A model generated the notes under the pieces. The model was not told the DNA's origin and ran no database searches. It saw nothing but the letters and a program-made list of their open reading frames with translations. A stretch of DNA of 64,000 nucleotides from Oikopleura dioica (Eukaryota > Chordata > Appendicularia > Copelata > Oikopleuridae), in the NCBI GenBank assembly GCA_907165135.1, contig OU015566.1, forward strand, positions 622,501 to 686,500. Reading direction: 5' to 3'. The position numbers were made by a program, and so were the translations under genes. Each line of letters starts with the position of its first letter. Position 1 is the first letter of the stretch. This document shows, in pieces, positions 30,774-40,956 of this stretch.

Positions 30774-31588
30774 TTAAAATGCACAGAAGTGATATGAATT
30801 TACTGTTCAATAATACTTTTTTTGATGAAGGGTTTATTGGCCGGGCGCCCTTAAATGACTGTGATCTATTAGCCCTTAGGTTAGGGTTAGGTTTAATGGA
30901 CTTAGGGTACCTGCTTGGGTTAGGGTTAGGGTTAGGGGTTGAACCTAAGGAGGGATCCCGCGCAGAGTTCCGAATCACTTTACTTTAACTTTGAAGTGAA
31001 GTTACTTTGAAAAAATAACTTCATTGCCATATTGAAGTGAAGTAAAGTGATTTTATTTTTGAGAAAAATAAAGTGAAGTGATTCCGAACTCTGATCCCGG
31101 GGGCGTTGCCTCCTTGGTTAGCTTAGGGTTAGGGTTAGGCTGCCCGACTTTTGACCCTACTCCTTTTTTCTCTTACTTACCGGCAGGATGGCTTTTGTTT
31201 ATCATATTCAAAGCCGGTTTTGTAATCATCAACCTGAAATTGCACTTAGCTCATTTATCTCAATTAGCTTACATTGTTAGAGCGAAAGGAAACAAAACAA
31301 AAATCCATGTTTTCCGAAAAAACAGCTCTCTTAAAACCGTCTCATCCATATCTGAAGTTATCTTTCTCGAAGTCGCATGGGATCAAAGCATAGTTCCAAT
31401 TCGTTAACTGTCAGTAGAGAGCGTTACGGTTGATGAATTTCGACACACTTATGTTTCGATAATTTGTTTATTACATTTTTCTTCAATCCGCGCTCTTCCA
31501 GCGAGAAAAGTCCTCCGCCTCGCGCGCCGTCCCCGCTGTCCTCCGACCCCGATTCTCGAAAAACAAAATTAGCGAGCAATAAAGAAAA
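30774..31588. repeat. Intergenic with interstitial telomere repeats
   Basis: Short TTAGGG arrays at 30876-30940 (GGTTAGGGTTAGG, then GGGTTAGGGTTAGGGTTAGG) and 31113-31138 (GCTTAGGGTTAGGGTTAGGC), separated by about 170 bp of AAGTGAAGTNACTTT-like palindromic repeats (30985-31090). TTAGGG is the chordate telomere unit. No gene seen; the interval includes the upstream region of the KDM1B-like gene. Confidence 0.7.
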
Positions 31589-34500
31589 ATGGGATGCGAG
31601 AAATGCGTGGTCGGAAAATTGCCACAATGTGATTTGAAATTAGTTTCGAGCTGTTTTGAAGAAGATTTGAAGGGAAGAGAATTGCAGCATATTTCGGCGC
31701 TGGAGCATATTTGCTACGATTGTTTGAATTTTCTTCAGAATCAGGTATTTTTCGGAAGTTTTTAATTCAAAAATGGGATCGAGAACCTGTGTATAAACCT
31801 GAGTCAGGGCCTCAGCGGGGTTAACAGGACCCTGACTCAGGTTTTTACTCAGTTTTCCGGGCCCGAATGCATACCCTTAATTTTTCAACGCAAATTTAAG
31901 GACACCTGCTACAAAGAATGGAAAACCCGCTGGGAGCAGGATTCCTTATCCCAAGGCACAGTAAAAACATATCTGACGGAAAAATTCTTTCCTTACTGGA
32001 TCCAGGCAGGGCTCAATTTTCTTTCTCCTTTTTGGGAAAAAATTCACACTTCATAAAAAAAACCTAAAATTGAGCCGCAATAAAAAGTGCATCGACTGTC
32101 GAAAATGGCGGCGAGTTCAAACTGCGCATTTGAAAGAAGATAAAATTATAGAAAACGATGTGGATGAAGAATTCCTGCAGAAATATAATTGCGACATGGG
32201 ACATCTGCTTTTTGAGAAGAAATATTCAAAAGAAGGAGCGAAGTATTCAATTTCAACGCTTAGCAGGTAAAGAAAACGGGCATTTTTGAGCGGAAATTGA
32301 GCGGTATTCGATTCTGCTAGATTTCGATCTTAGTCTCTCGCGATTTCGAGCGAACTTTCAGCAAGTTTTTCACCAGATTGTCCGCTCCTTTCCGCTCGTT
32401 GCCAATTTCGGACTTGTTTTTGAGCGGATATCGATCGTTTTCCGCTCAATTTTGCCCCTTTTCGTCTCAATTTTTACATTTCTGAAGTAGGTCCTGTGAG
32501 CCGCAAGAAGAACTCAATCCAATCACCAAAGAACTGTCCTTCATCAACACTATTTGCTACCCTCCTCTTTTAAAATTCTCCCCAGCGGAAAAGCTCTTCA
32601 ATGGATACTACCCAGATGGAGTTGGCCAATCTGTTATCGATAGTTCGAGGTTTTTAAGCCTCTTGACCCCTTTTCTTAATTTTTTCTTTCAGAAAATGCG
32701 AGCTTATCGACAACGACGACGAGAAAGGAACTCCAAAGAAAAAGACTCCTCGAAAAATCTACCGCAACCGTTTCTTCCCCTCTCGCAAGCCAAGAAATAC
32801 CAACTCGAAAAACAGCTGTTTCAGTCTTCGCAATCGCCGTCCGTTCTACCAGCCTGGCGACAACCCAGCAGCCTTGACGCTCAAGCCCGATTCTTTCGAA
32901 CCAGATGAAGTTGCACACTATCAATCCTTTCCTCCCGCCGCGCAGAGATTGATTCTAGCGGTGAGAAATCTCGTCGTTTCGATGTGGTCTATTTCTCCAA
33001 CGATTTTGGTGACCCCAGAGAGCTGCATGCAAAACGCGATTATAAGAGGATACATTCGCGCCGCTCTCCCAGAACTGTTCAATCTTGTTATAGAATTTCT
33101 TACGATAAAGGGAATTATCAACTTCGGCATCTTTGAGGACATCCCAAGGCCGTTGGTTCTGAAGAACATTCCGCTAGAGAAAAGAGAAACGATCGTTGTA
33201 ATCGGAGCTGGACCATCAGGAATTTCTACGGCTAGACAGCTGCATAACTTTGGATTCAATGTGAAGATTCTAGAGGCGAGGAAGAGAATTGGCGGACGAG
33301 TTCATGATGTTTGGGCTCCTAAGGTTAGTTGGGAAGGAAAAAGCTCTCTTATCGTCCATTTTTAGGTAGCTGCAGGAGCAATGGTCATCAACGGCTGCCA
33401 AAACAACCCAATTATCACCATGAGTCGTCAAATCTACCACGATGTCCACATCCTCGGGAGCCAATGCGACCTTTTTGTCAAATCCGAATCGATCGCTCGA
33501 GGACCAGATTTGAGAATGGAGCATCATTTCAACACAATTTTGGATATTTTATCCGACTGGAGATTGGACAAGAAAGAGGACATTCCACTCATCGACGCGA
33601 TTAACCTCGCTCACAAAGAATACGTCAGTCAAAGCGCAGAAAGATACTCAAAAACAGAAATGAAACTGCTCGACTTTCACATCAACAATTTAGAATACGC
33701 CTGTGGAGCGAGCCTTTCTAGCGTTTCAGCGCTCAATTGGGATCAAAATGAGCGTTTTCCGCAGTTCGGTGGAGATCATGCGATCGTGACATATGGATTT
33801 TCTGATGTTTTGGAAGAACTGTCAAAACCGCTGAATATAGAGTTTGAAAAACCAGTGGCGAGTATTGATCATTCTGGGGAAAAGGTGGTCGTCGAGACGA
33901 TTCATGGGGAGAAAATTGAGGCCGATAGGATTGGATGCAGATAAATGATAGAGCTTTAAGCCGCAAGCGGTTTGCAATTTTGTAGAATGGGTTGAAATAG
34001 GCCTTTTTTATCCATTTCAAAGATGCGTCGTGACAATCCCACTCGCCCTCATGAAAAAGAAAACCATCAAATTCACCCCTGACTTATCCCCGCGAAAATG
34101 GCGCGCTGTAGAAAACATCGGCGCCGGCCTGATAGAAAAATGCCTCCTCCGCTTCGATTCAAAATGGTGGAGTTACAAGATCGGTGGCGCTGATTTCTTT
34201 GGCTCCATCAGCGTTTCTGGCTCCGACTCAGGCGTCGACGCTGATGATGAACACGATACTTCGGGGATTTTCAATGTGTTTTACGATATTCCATCGCCTG
34301 AGAGTGATCATTTTACGCTGATGTCGATCGCAGCTGGAGCTTCGCTTGATATTTATCATTCGATGAGTGATAAACAACTCGTTTCTAGCGCGATGGCGAC
34401 GCTTCAAGGCAAGGGTCAATAAACAAGCCTTTTTATCCTATTTTACGCCCGTTTTTCAACAAATTTTGACCCTTGAAAAAAGAAATCTTCAAGGAAATCA

Positions 34501-34975
34501 CGGTCCCAGAGCCTCTGAGCTTCCACATTACTCGCTGGGGAAAAGAGGAATACTCGCAAATGAGCTATTCCTTTATCAAACTCGGTTCAACCGGAAAAGA
34601 TTACGACGAAATGGCAGAACCAGCTTCCGATCGATTATTTTTTGCTGGAGAAGCCACCAATAGGTGCATTCTTCAGCTTTACTAATTGTTAACTGTATGT
34701 TTAAGGCACTTTCCACAGACAGTGACAGGAGCTTACCTGTCGGGAGTTCGCGAAGCAGCGAGAATTTTCAAGCTAGAACACAAAAAACTCAACCCTGATT
34801 CGAAATTCTACGGTGACTCGATTTTCGAACAGACTTCGCTCCTCCCTCAGGTAAAGAAATCATCCCTTTTCTTCCCTCATCCTTCTCAAAGAAGCGAAAG
34901 AGCGAGTCGATCCACCAAAAACCGCCTTCAAAGAAAATCGAACGACGAAAATCTGAGCCAATTCCGACCATGTAA
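31589..34975 (+). CDS. KDM1B: KDM1B/LSD2-like histone H3K4 demethylase
   Basis: FAD-dependent amine oxidase that demethylates mono- and dimethyl H3K4 in the nucleus. Start MGCEKCVVGKLPQCDLKL at 31589 (N-terminal zinc-binding Cys pairs). Exon at 32070 has KKCIDCRKWRRVQ, the CW-type zinc finger that marks LSD2 rather than LSD1. A basic linker (TPKKKTPRKIYRNRF) leads to a SWIRM domain (HYQSFPPAAQRLILAVRNL...ALPELFNLVIEF), then the FAD motif VVIGAGPSGISTARQL and KRIGGRVHDVW, NWDQNERFPQFGG, VVTIPLALMKK, IEKCLLRFDSKWW (flavin-contacting Lys) and FFAGEATN, HFPQTVTGAYLSG. End at 34975 with a basic tail (KRKSESIHQKPP). Two introns are non-canonical: GA-AG at 33929-34022 and GC-AG at 34409-34482; the one after FFPYWI (32000-32085) also lacks a GT donor that keeps frame. 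Confidence 0.93.
31786..31862. repeat. Small palindromic element (family M2), copy 1
   Basis: An inverted repeat CCTGAGTCAGGGCCT...AGGACCCTGACTCAGG, with short outer ends, in the first intron of the KDM1B-like gene. A second copy is at 38955-39052. Confidence 0.6.
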
Positions 34976-35197
34976 CCTCTAATATTTAATCTTGTTATTC
35001 CTTCCTTATTTTTTCATATTCACATGTTCTTCTTCCAAAGCTTTACCTTTTTCTCACTGCCTTCATTTTTATTCGATTCTGCTGCAATATCCTTATTATA
35101 TTTTCTAATGCTTGAATTAATGCTGAAAATTTTGATTCAAGAATTCGAAACTTTCAATTTTCAGATGTACTGACAGGAAAAAAGAAAAGGGATTGAA

Positions 35198-36950
35198 ATG
35201 GCCCGATTTTCTCATGTTTCAGGACTGATAATTTTCCTCCTAGCGCTGGTTTTTCTTCTTATAATCGACTTGCATAGGTAAGTTCCTCGCTCGACCCCTG
35301 TTTCTACGTGTTTTCAAGTAAATCTTCAACTGCCAGAAGCCTCAAAGAGCGCCTCTCATTTTCCATCCCTCAAGAGTCACCAGCTGTACTTCATGAAGAA
35401 TTCGTCTCGTCGCTAGAAAGTCCAATCGTCGTTTACAACCGCGTTCCAAAAACTGCCTCCACTGCCTTTACCCATCTTCTCTACGACCTAACCAAAGGTA
35501 AACACCCTTTTCCCGGCTCTTATTTTCAAAATGCGCTAGAAAACTCAATCTACGTCATCCATGTAAATACAACTGTGCCTAAACAGAATGCCGCAATCAT
35601 GTCTCTCCACGATCAAATGCTTCTTCGACAAAATATGACGACTTGGGGCCTTACTCCTGCCTTTTATCATGGTCATTTCGCCTTCTTCAACGTCCCAAAT
35701 GTCTTCTGGATCAATTTAATTCGGTAAAAGCAACCTTCTATTGTCTTTTTTTCTATTCGGAATATCTTCAGGAACCCATTTGACCGCCTGGTTTCGAACT
35801 ACTATTTTCTACGATATGGTGACAACTTCCGAAAAGGACTTCTGAGAAGTAAGAACGGCGATACGACGACTTTCAACGAATGCGTGGAGAAAGAGTCAAG
35901 CAAAGACTGCTCCATTCAGAAAATGTGGATTCAGGTAATTCGACTCAAAGTCACTTGATATCACCTGCAGTCCTGTAGATCCCTTTCTATGTCTAAGGAC
36001 GTCAATTGTTTTTGATATCTGATTTTAATGAAATTAATAGATATCCATTTATCTAAAGCCATTTTGAGCAACATTTTATGGCTCTCTAAATCCTCAGATG
36101 TTCCTTAGATGCCCCTCAGCCTTATTAAATGTCTGCACATCTCTGTAGATGTAAATAGGGTACCCTAGATGGATCTAGCTTTCCTTCGACCTCCGTGGGT
36201 GTCCGTAGACGTCCCTGAACGTCTCCAGATGTTTAAAGCTTTCCTTTAATGTGTCTTGACTCAAGATGCCTGTGGACGCTGTTGAATAGAAGTAAAAGGT
36301 TAAATTCATCTTCAGATTCCTTATTTCTGTGGCCAAGTAGCAGCCTGCTGGGAACCTGGAAGCCAGTGGGCTCTTGATCGAGCGAAGCAAAACGTCCTCG
36401 AACACTATTTTCTCGTTGGAACAACTGAAAATCTGATGCAGTTTGTAGAAGTCCTGGAGAACGAAATTCCTGCAGTTTTCAAGGTATTTTTCAAGCTTTT
36501 ATTATGAAATAAAGTTTGATTCAGGGTTCGTATGAGAAGTTTAAAAAGCAAGAGCCAATTCGAAAAACGATTCACAAAGATGAAATAACAGAGGAAACGA
36601 AGGCGAAATTGAGCAACACGCGAATTTGGAGAATGGAGTTTGATTTTTACAACTTTGTCGTCAAAAATTTCAATCTCAGTAAGTTCCTTTCTTATGATTT
36701 TGAATGAAAGATTTTAATGAAATTCTGGAATTCGGAATCTTGGTCGAATTTCTTCGGCAATAAACGAGCAAACTAAGTGAACAATATTGATGAAGAATAA
36801 AATGTGAACTATTAGCAAACAAGCAAGAATGTAGAACAGAAGCATTAATACCCGTTTTAGTCTACACGAGGTCGATAACAGATGGAAAACTGACGAAAAA
36901 GAACTTTTTCTACGAAAAAATCTACGGCCCAACTGGCAAAATCGTCAAAT
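35198..36950 (+). CDS. HS2ST1: Heparan sulfate 2-O-sulfotransferase
   Basis: Golgi type II enzyme that moves sulfate from PAPS to the 2-O of iduronic acid in heparan sulfate. Start MARFSHVSGLIIFLLALVFL at 35198, a signal anchor, a few bases after TTTTCAG (possible trans-splice acceptor). Then VYNRVPKTASTAFTHLLYD (5'-phosphosulfate loop), INTT-like VNTTVP, MSLHDQ, FYHGHFAFF (catalytic His), INLIRNPFDRLVSNYYFLRY (3'-phosphate site), TTFNECVEKES, IPYFCGQVAACWEPGSQWAL, YFLVGTTENL, RKTIHKDEI, IWRMEFDFY, and NFFYEKIYGP at the C-terminus. Six or seven exons; all family blocks present and in order. The intron 35935-36315 is unusually long and made of degenerate AGATGT-type words. End at 36950. Confidence 0.95.
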
Positions 36951-37572
36951 AGTTGCCTCTTTTTTCTCTTTTTGCTGTCTTACTTTATGTGCTTGTATAT
37001 ATTGCTTGATACTTGTTACTTCTGAATCCTTCCTGTCCAGAAACTAAAAAATCTGTTGCCTTCTTCTTCAAAAATCGAAATAAATATATGAGTGAAAATG
37101 GAAATTCCGTGATGATTTTATCCAAGAAAAAACGAGGAATAAATCATCCAAAATATTGATTAAAGTAGCTAAGAAGGGGCTTTCCCCGAATTTGCAGAGT
37201 AAAATCGCGGTTAGCAGTCTCGACCTGCTTATTTTGAATATTTCTTATATCAAGCAAATTTCCAGTGAATTGATATTTCCCAAACAGCAACCCGATAACG
37301 AAATAAACGGACTTAATCCTGCCCCGGCGATGCGCTTATCTACGTAATGTCCGATAATTTTCCCCCTTTCTGAATTTTGAAGAGCTGAGACTTCACTTTA
37401 GAGCTTTAGTTTTTTGAAAAAAAATGAGAGATAAATTATTTATTTTTACACTATCTCCATTTTTATTCGAGCAGGTAGAGGCACAAAAGTGGAAGAACAA
37501 GTGGAAGACCAAGTGGCAGACGAGCGGGAAATGAGATTGAAATGAGCTTATAAAAGAGAGTTGACGAAAAAC
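36951..37572. other. Intergenic, no gene seen
   Basis: 3' flank of HS2ST1 and promoter side of the ZP gene. AT-rich, no inverted repeats noticed; a short CAAGTGG/CAAGTGGCAGACG repeat at 37495-37530. Confidence 0.5.
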
Positions 37573-38891
37573 ATGTTTTTTTGGCTTGTGACACCCTTAA
37601 TCAAATCTCCAAAAAGTAAAGTCAACAGCTTTATCAAGTTTGTCCAATCTCCAAAAAGCACCAAAGCAGTTGTCGCCTCCTCCACCACCAAAGCTCCAAC
37701 CACCACTTCAACAACAACCACAACAACGACCACAACAACGACAACAACAAACAATTTCTCATCCTGTGAATTGAGCGATGATAGCCTCAAAGCTGTTAGT
37801 ATTTGTTCTCCATCAACTTTCGGAGTCGATATTCATACTTGCGTTTTTGCCGATTTGAACATGGCGCCAGGTGATGTTTTCTTCGCTGGAGCAGATGGTC
37901 TTTCGACGGTTGCTGATGGAGCATCGGCGAATAATACCTGCCAGGGGACCCTTAGTGATGATGGAACGCACTACAACTTCGCAATCAACGGAGAAATCCG
38001 CGACTGCGGCACTGAAATCTCTTCAAACGGCACCCACATTGTCTTCAGCAATAGCCTCCGCGGAACAGCTGGAGAAATCCTCGGGAAAATCACTCGACAG
38101 CGCGTCATGAATGTTCAATTCGAATGTCATTTTGAGAAGGTTCAACGAGTCGCGCTGGCGGATCCGATTGTCGCGAATTTGTTCCAAGTGACACTTGATA
38201 ATGGAGAAGATTTGTCGGAGTTTGATGTGTCTTTTGGAATTTATGAGGATGACTCTTTCAGGAACGCATAATCAATACGAATTGCGGATCTTTTTATTCT
38301 AAAGGGAATGTTTTCGATAACGGATTTTTTATTCAGAGCTCTGATTGAACGGCTTCCAAAATGCCCTGATCTGGCCAATCAACGCTCTGAATGAAAGAGT
38401 TGATGTTCAAAGCACCATTATCATGCTCTGAAAGCTCCTTCTTGGCTTCCAATGCTACAACAAACGTCCCAAGCGACATTTACCTCGGCGTCAGTCTCGA
38501 CAATTCAACACCTGGTTACGTCATTCAAATCGAAGAATGCTGGGCTACTCCAAGGTAAACCCGTTTTCTCAGCTAATTTCTCAATTCTTCAAGCGACAAC
38601 GCAGAAGACGCGCAAAAATACATGTTCATGGAAAACTTCTGCCCAGTCCAAACCGAGTTCGACATTGGCGTCATCAAAGTTTTCGAAAACGGCGTCGGCG
38701 ATTTCGCGTCTCTTAGACTTGAATCTTTCATTTTTGAAAATTCGACCGAAGCGTTTTTTCACTGCGCTGTTCAAATGTGCGATGAAAATGCAGGACCTTG
38801 CATTCCGAATTGTGGAGCGAGAAGAAGAAGAACCGCCGGAGAGAGCGAGGAGGATAGAATTTTGTTGTCTGTTGGAATCACTGGTGAATAA
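37573..38891 (+). CDS. ZP-domain secreted protein with a Thr-rich linker
   Basis: Zona pellucida domains polymerise into extracellular fibres. From 37573 the frame reads MFFWLVTPLIKSP, then a stretch of about 13 consecutive Thr codons (ACA/ACG/ACC), and the ZP-N region with CSPSTFGVDIHTCVF, ANNTCQGTLS and IRDCGTEI. Then FECHFEKVQRVALADP. The exon ends in DDSF; a GA-AG intron (38262-38434) joins to SSFLASNATTNVPSDIYLGV. The last exon continues DNAEDAQKYMFMENFCPV, HCAVQMCDENAGPCIPNC and ends GITGE at 38891. The ZP-C cysteines are all visible. A GARRRRTAGES basic site follows the ZP domain, as expected for furin-type release, and no membrane anchor follows it. The signal peptide part is uncertain (an extra 45-bp intron near 37615 is possible). 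Candidate structural protein of egg coat or house. Confidence 0.78.
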
Positions 38892-38954
38892 ATTCATTTA
38901 CTTAGTTTTCGTACTTCTTCATGAATCATGAAGGATTAAAAAAAGAATTTGGGC

Positions 38955-39052
38955 TCGGAAACCTGGGAAGAAAGCCTGAGTCAGGGTCTGAAAAATGTCT
39001 GAAGATATTTCAGACCCTGACTCAGTTTTTCTACGCAGGTTGCCGAGGCAAC
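38955..39052. repeat. Small palindromic element (family M2), copy 2
   Basis: CTCGGAAACCTG...CAGGTTGCCGAG outer pair and a near-perfect inner hairpin CTGAGTCAGGGTCTGAAA / TTTCAGACCCTGACTCAG. The core CCTGAGTCAGGG is shared with the copy in the KDM1B-like intron. About 100 bp, no coding capacity. Lies just downstream of the ZP gene. Confidence 0.65.
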
Positions 39053-39103
39053 GTAAGATTGTCGACTTTTCAGTATAGACTATACTGTCGCATGTAGGGC
39101 TGT

Positions 39104-39412
39104 TTATTGTAGATCCTGTAGAAACATGTTTGGGATAGATGTTTTTCTTTCAAAAACTTCTCTTGGCTTCGGATACGGCTTTACTCTAGCGCTGACAGCT
39201 GATGCTTGAATGTACAATTTGTGAAAACTCTTCATCGAGTTGATTTTCCGTCTAAAATTTGGAAATTTTTGAAAAAGGAGGAGGAAGGCTTGCCTGATTT
39301 GACGCTCGCTGATGAAGAGATAGGTGAAGTAAATTGCGGTGAAGACAAGGAAGCAAATGAATAAGAGAATCAAGGCGAATATAATGTAGTTCTTTGGAAA
39401 TTTATAAATCAA
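39104..39412 (-). CDS. Small single-pass membrane protein candidate
   Basis: A 102-codon frame whose first 36 residues are a strong hydrophobic helix (YIIFALILLFICFLVFTAIY), then a basic tail (INSMKSFHKLYIQAS, ARVKPYPKPREVFERK). The first codon is a TTG, so the true start is unknown. A 45-bp in-frame stretch (GCAAGCC...TTTTAG, about 39251-39293) could be a GC-AG intron. No family recognised. Confidence 0.35.
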   Translation of the reverse strand: MIYKFPKNYIIFALILLFICFLVFTAIYFTYLFISERQIRQAFLLLFQKFPNFRRKINSMKSFHKLYIQASAVSARVKPYPKPREVFERKTSIPNMFLQDLQ

Positions 39413-39463
39413 TGATGAATTTAAGAATTTTTTTTCTACGAGAAAGTTTAAAAAAAAAGGGTT

Positions 39464-39606
39464 GGGTCAGATACCGGCAAAAAATCTCGAAAATTTCGCG
39501 TGGGGGGCATTTCGGTTGCTGATCGGTCGGATAGCCGAATCAAGGCTTCTGATTGGTCGAAAATCTTCACGCAAAATTTGTCAAAATTTTTCGTCGGTTC
39601 CTGACC
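39464..39606 (+). repeat. 146-bp MITE (family M1), copy 4
   Basis: Inverted ends GGTCAGATACCGGCAAAAAA / TTTTTCGTCGGTTCCTGACC and inner pair TTTCGCGTGG / TCACGCAAAATT, with GATTGGTC. It directly abuts the giant hairpin that follows. Confidence 0.8.
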
Positions 39607-40345
39607 TCGGGCGAGCAGCGCTGAGCCAAACTTCACGCGCTGGCCGTTCTTCTTAGAAATGAGATTTTTTGAAATTTCTTTTTGTAAATTTTATCTCCAA
39701 ATCTTCAGCTTTCTATTCCGATTCTTAGTTTTTCTCTATCATTCTTGGTTGATGAGCTAGCGACAAAAAAAGAAGCCCAACTTCAAAAGGCATCAAGTCT
39801 TACAAACTTTATTTTTTCTGCATAAAACTAGCACCATTGAAAAGCGCGTTAAATTCTGAATAGATTCCACCCAATCAGCTAAATTCAATCGGTACTCATT
39901 GGCGTGTAAGGCCAGATAAAGAAAACTACTTAGCGCGCGCAGCTGGTCGCGGCACGGCTGGACGCTCCGATTTAGCTATTTTGGGCTTCCTGGACATGAT
40001 TCCCGCTGGGCGGGCGCTAAGTTATCTTGTTTATCTGGACTTACACGCCAATGAGTACCGATTGAATTTAGCTGATTGGGTGGAATCTATTCAGAATTTA
40101 ACGCGCTTTTCAATGGTGCTAGTTTTATGCAGAAAAAATAAAGTTTGTAAGACTTGATGCCTTTTGAAGTTGGGCTTCTTTTTTTGTCGCTAGCTCATCA
40201 ACCAAGAATGATAGAGAAAAACTAAGAATCGGAATAGAAAGCTGAAGATTTGGAGATATAATTTACAAAAAGAAATTTCAAAAAATCTCATTTCTAAGAA
40301 GAACGGCCAGCGCGTGAAGTTTGGCTCAGCGCTGCTCGCCCAGGT
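39604..40345. repeat. Giant near-perfect hairpin, arms about 340 bp, loop about 60 bp
   Basis: The left arm (39604-39945) and the right arm (about 40000-40345) are reverse complements with only scattered differences; landmarks include CTGAGCCAAACTTCACGCGC / GCGCGTGAAGTTTGGCTCAG and CCGATTGAATTTAGCTGATT on the right matching the left arm inverted. The spacer carries CGGCACGGCTGGACGCTCCG and is not repeated. No clear target duplication and no ORF. A transcript would be almost entirely double-stranded. The following 600 bp, to 40948, hold nothing I recognise. Confidence 0.9.
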
Positions 40346-40956
40346 CCCTTAAAAAAGAGCTTATTTATAAATTTTCCTGAAGAAGAAAAGCCAGAATTTC
40401 ATTCATCAAATTATGACCCATCTCTGCGATTTTTCCTCTTCATCTGAAAGAGTGCTGTTTTTCTCCCCCTCTCCAAGGACTCCTTCTCTGATTTATTAAA
40501 AAGTGAACCGTCGATTAAAATCAAGAAAGTTTGGACGCAAAGTCCGCTGATCTTTGCTCGCGTGTCCCTGTCAGTCAATAATGAGATGCCGATTTTAATT
40601 TGAATTACTCGGCGAAATTGGAAAAAAGGAGAAGGCGAAATACAGCAAATCGCCTCTCAATATGAACTGATCGACGGACGATTCATCTGTCACCGATCCA
40701 GGATTTCTTGTATTGATTTTATTGAGGACAAAGTTCAGGATTTTGGCTTTCTTATCGGAGAAAATGACAGATCTATTGTCAAAAGACTATTGAACATTAT
40801 TCGCTTTTTTAGTTATTAGTTGGAAATTTTTTTTCTGCTGAAAAGTTTTAATGAAATTTTCAATGAAAAAAGTGATCACAAAAAAGAGCGTCATTTTTCA
40901 AGAAACAGAAGGGAAAATAAAGGTCGATTCATTGTTCAACTAGTGACAGTGTCAAC

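Noticed and set aside
32676-32924. Minus-strand ORF across the KDM1B linker
   Set aside because: Antisense shadow of a conserved exon.
38300-38430. Minus-strand coding segment inside the ZP intron (GALNINSFIQSVDWPDQGI)
   Set aside because: Only about 35 codons and no supporting exon nearby; it lies within a 173-bp intron fixed by the ZP frame.
38589-38897. Minus-strand ORF of 102 codons
   Set aside because: Antisense shadow of the last ZP exon.
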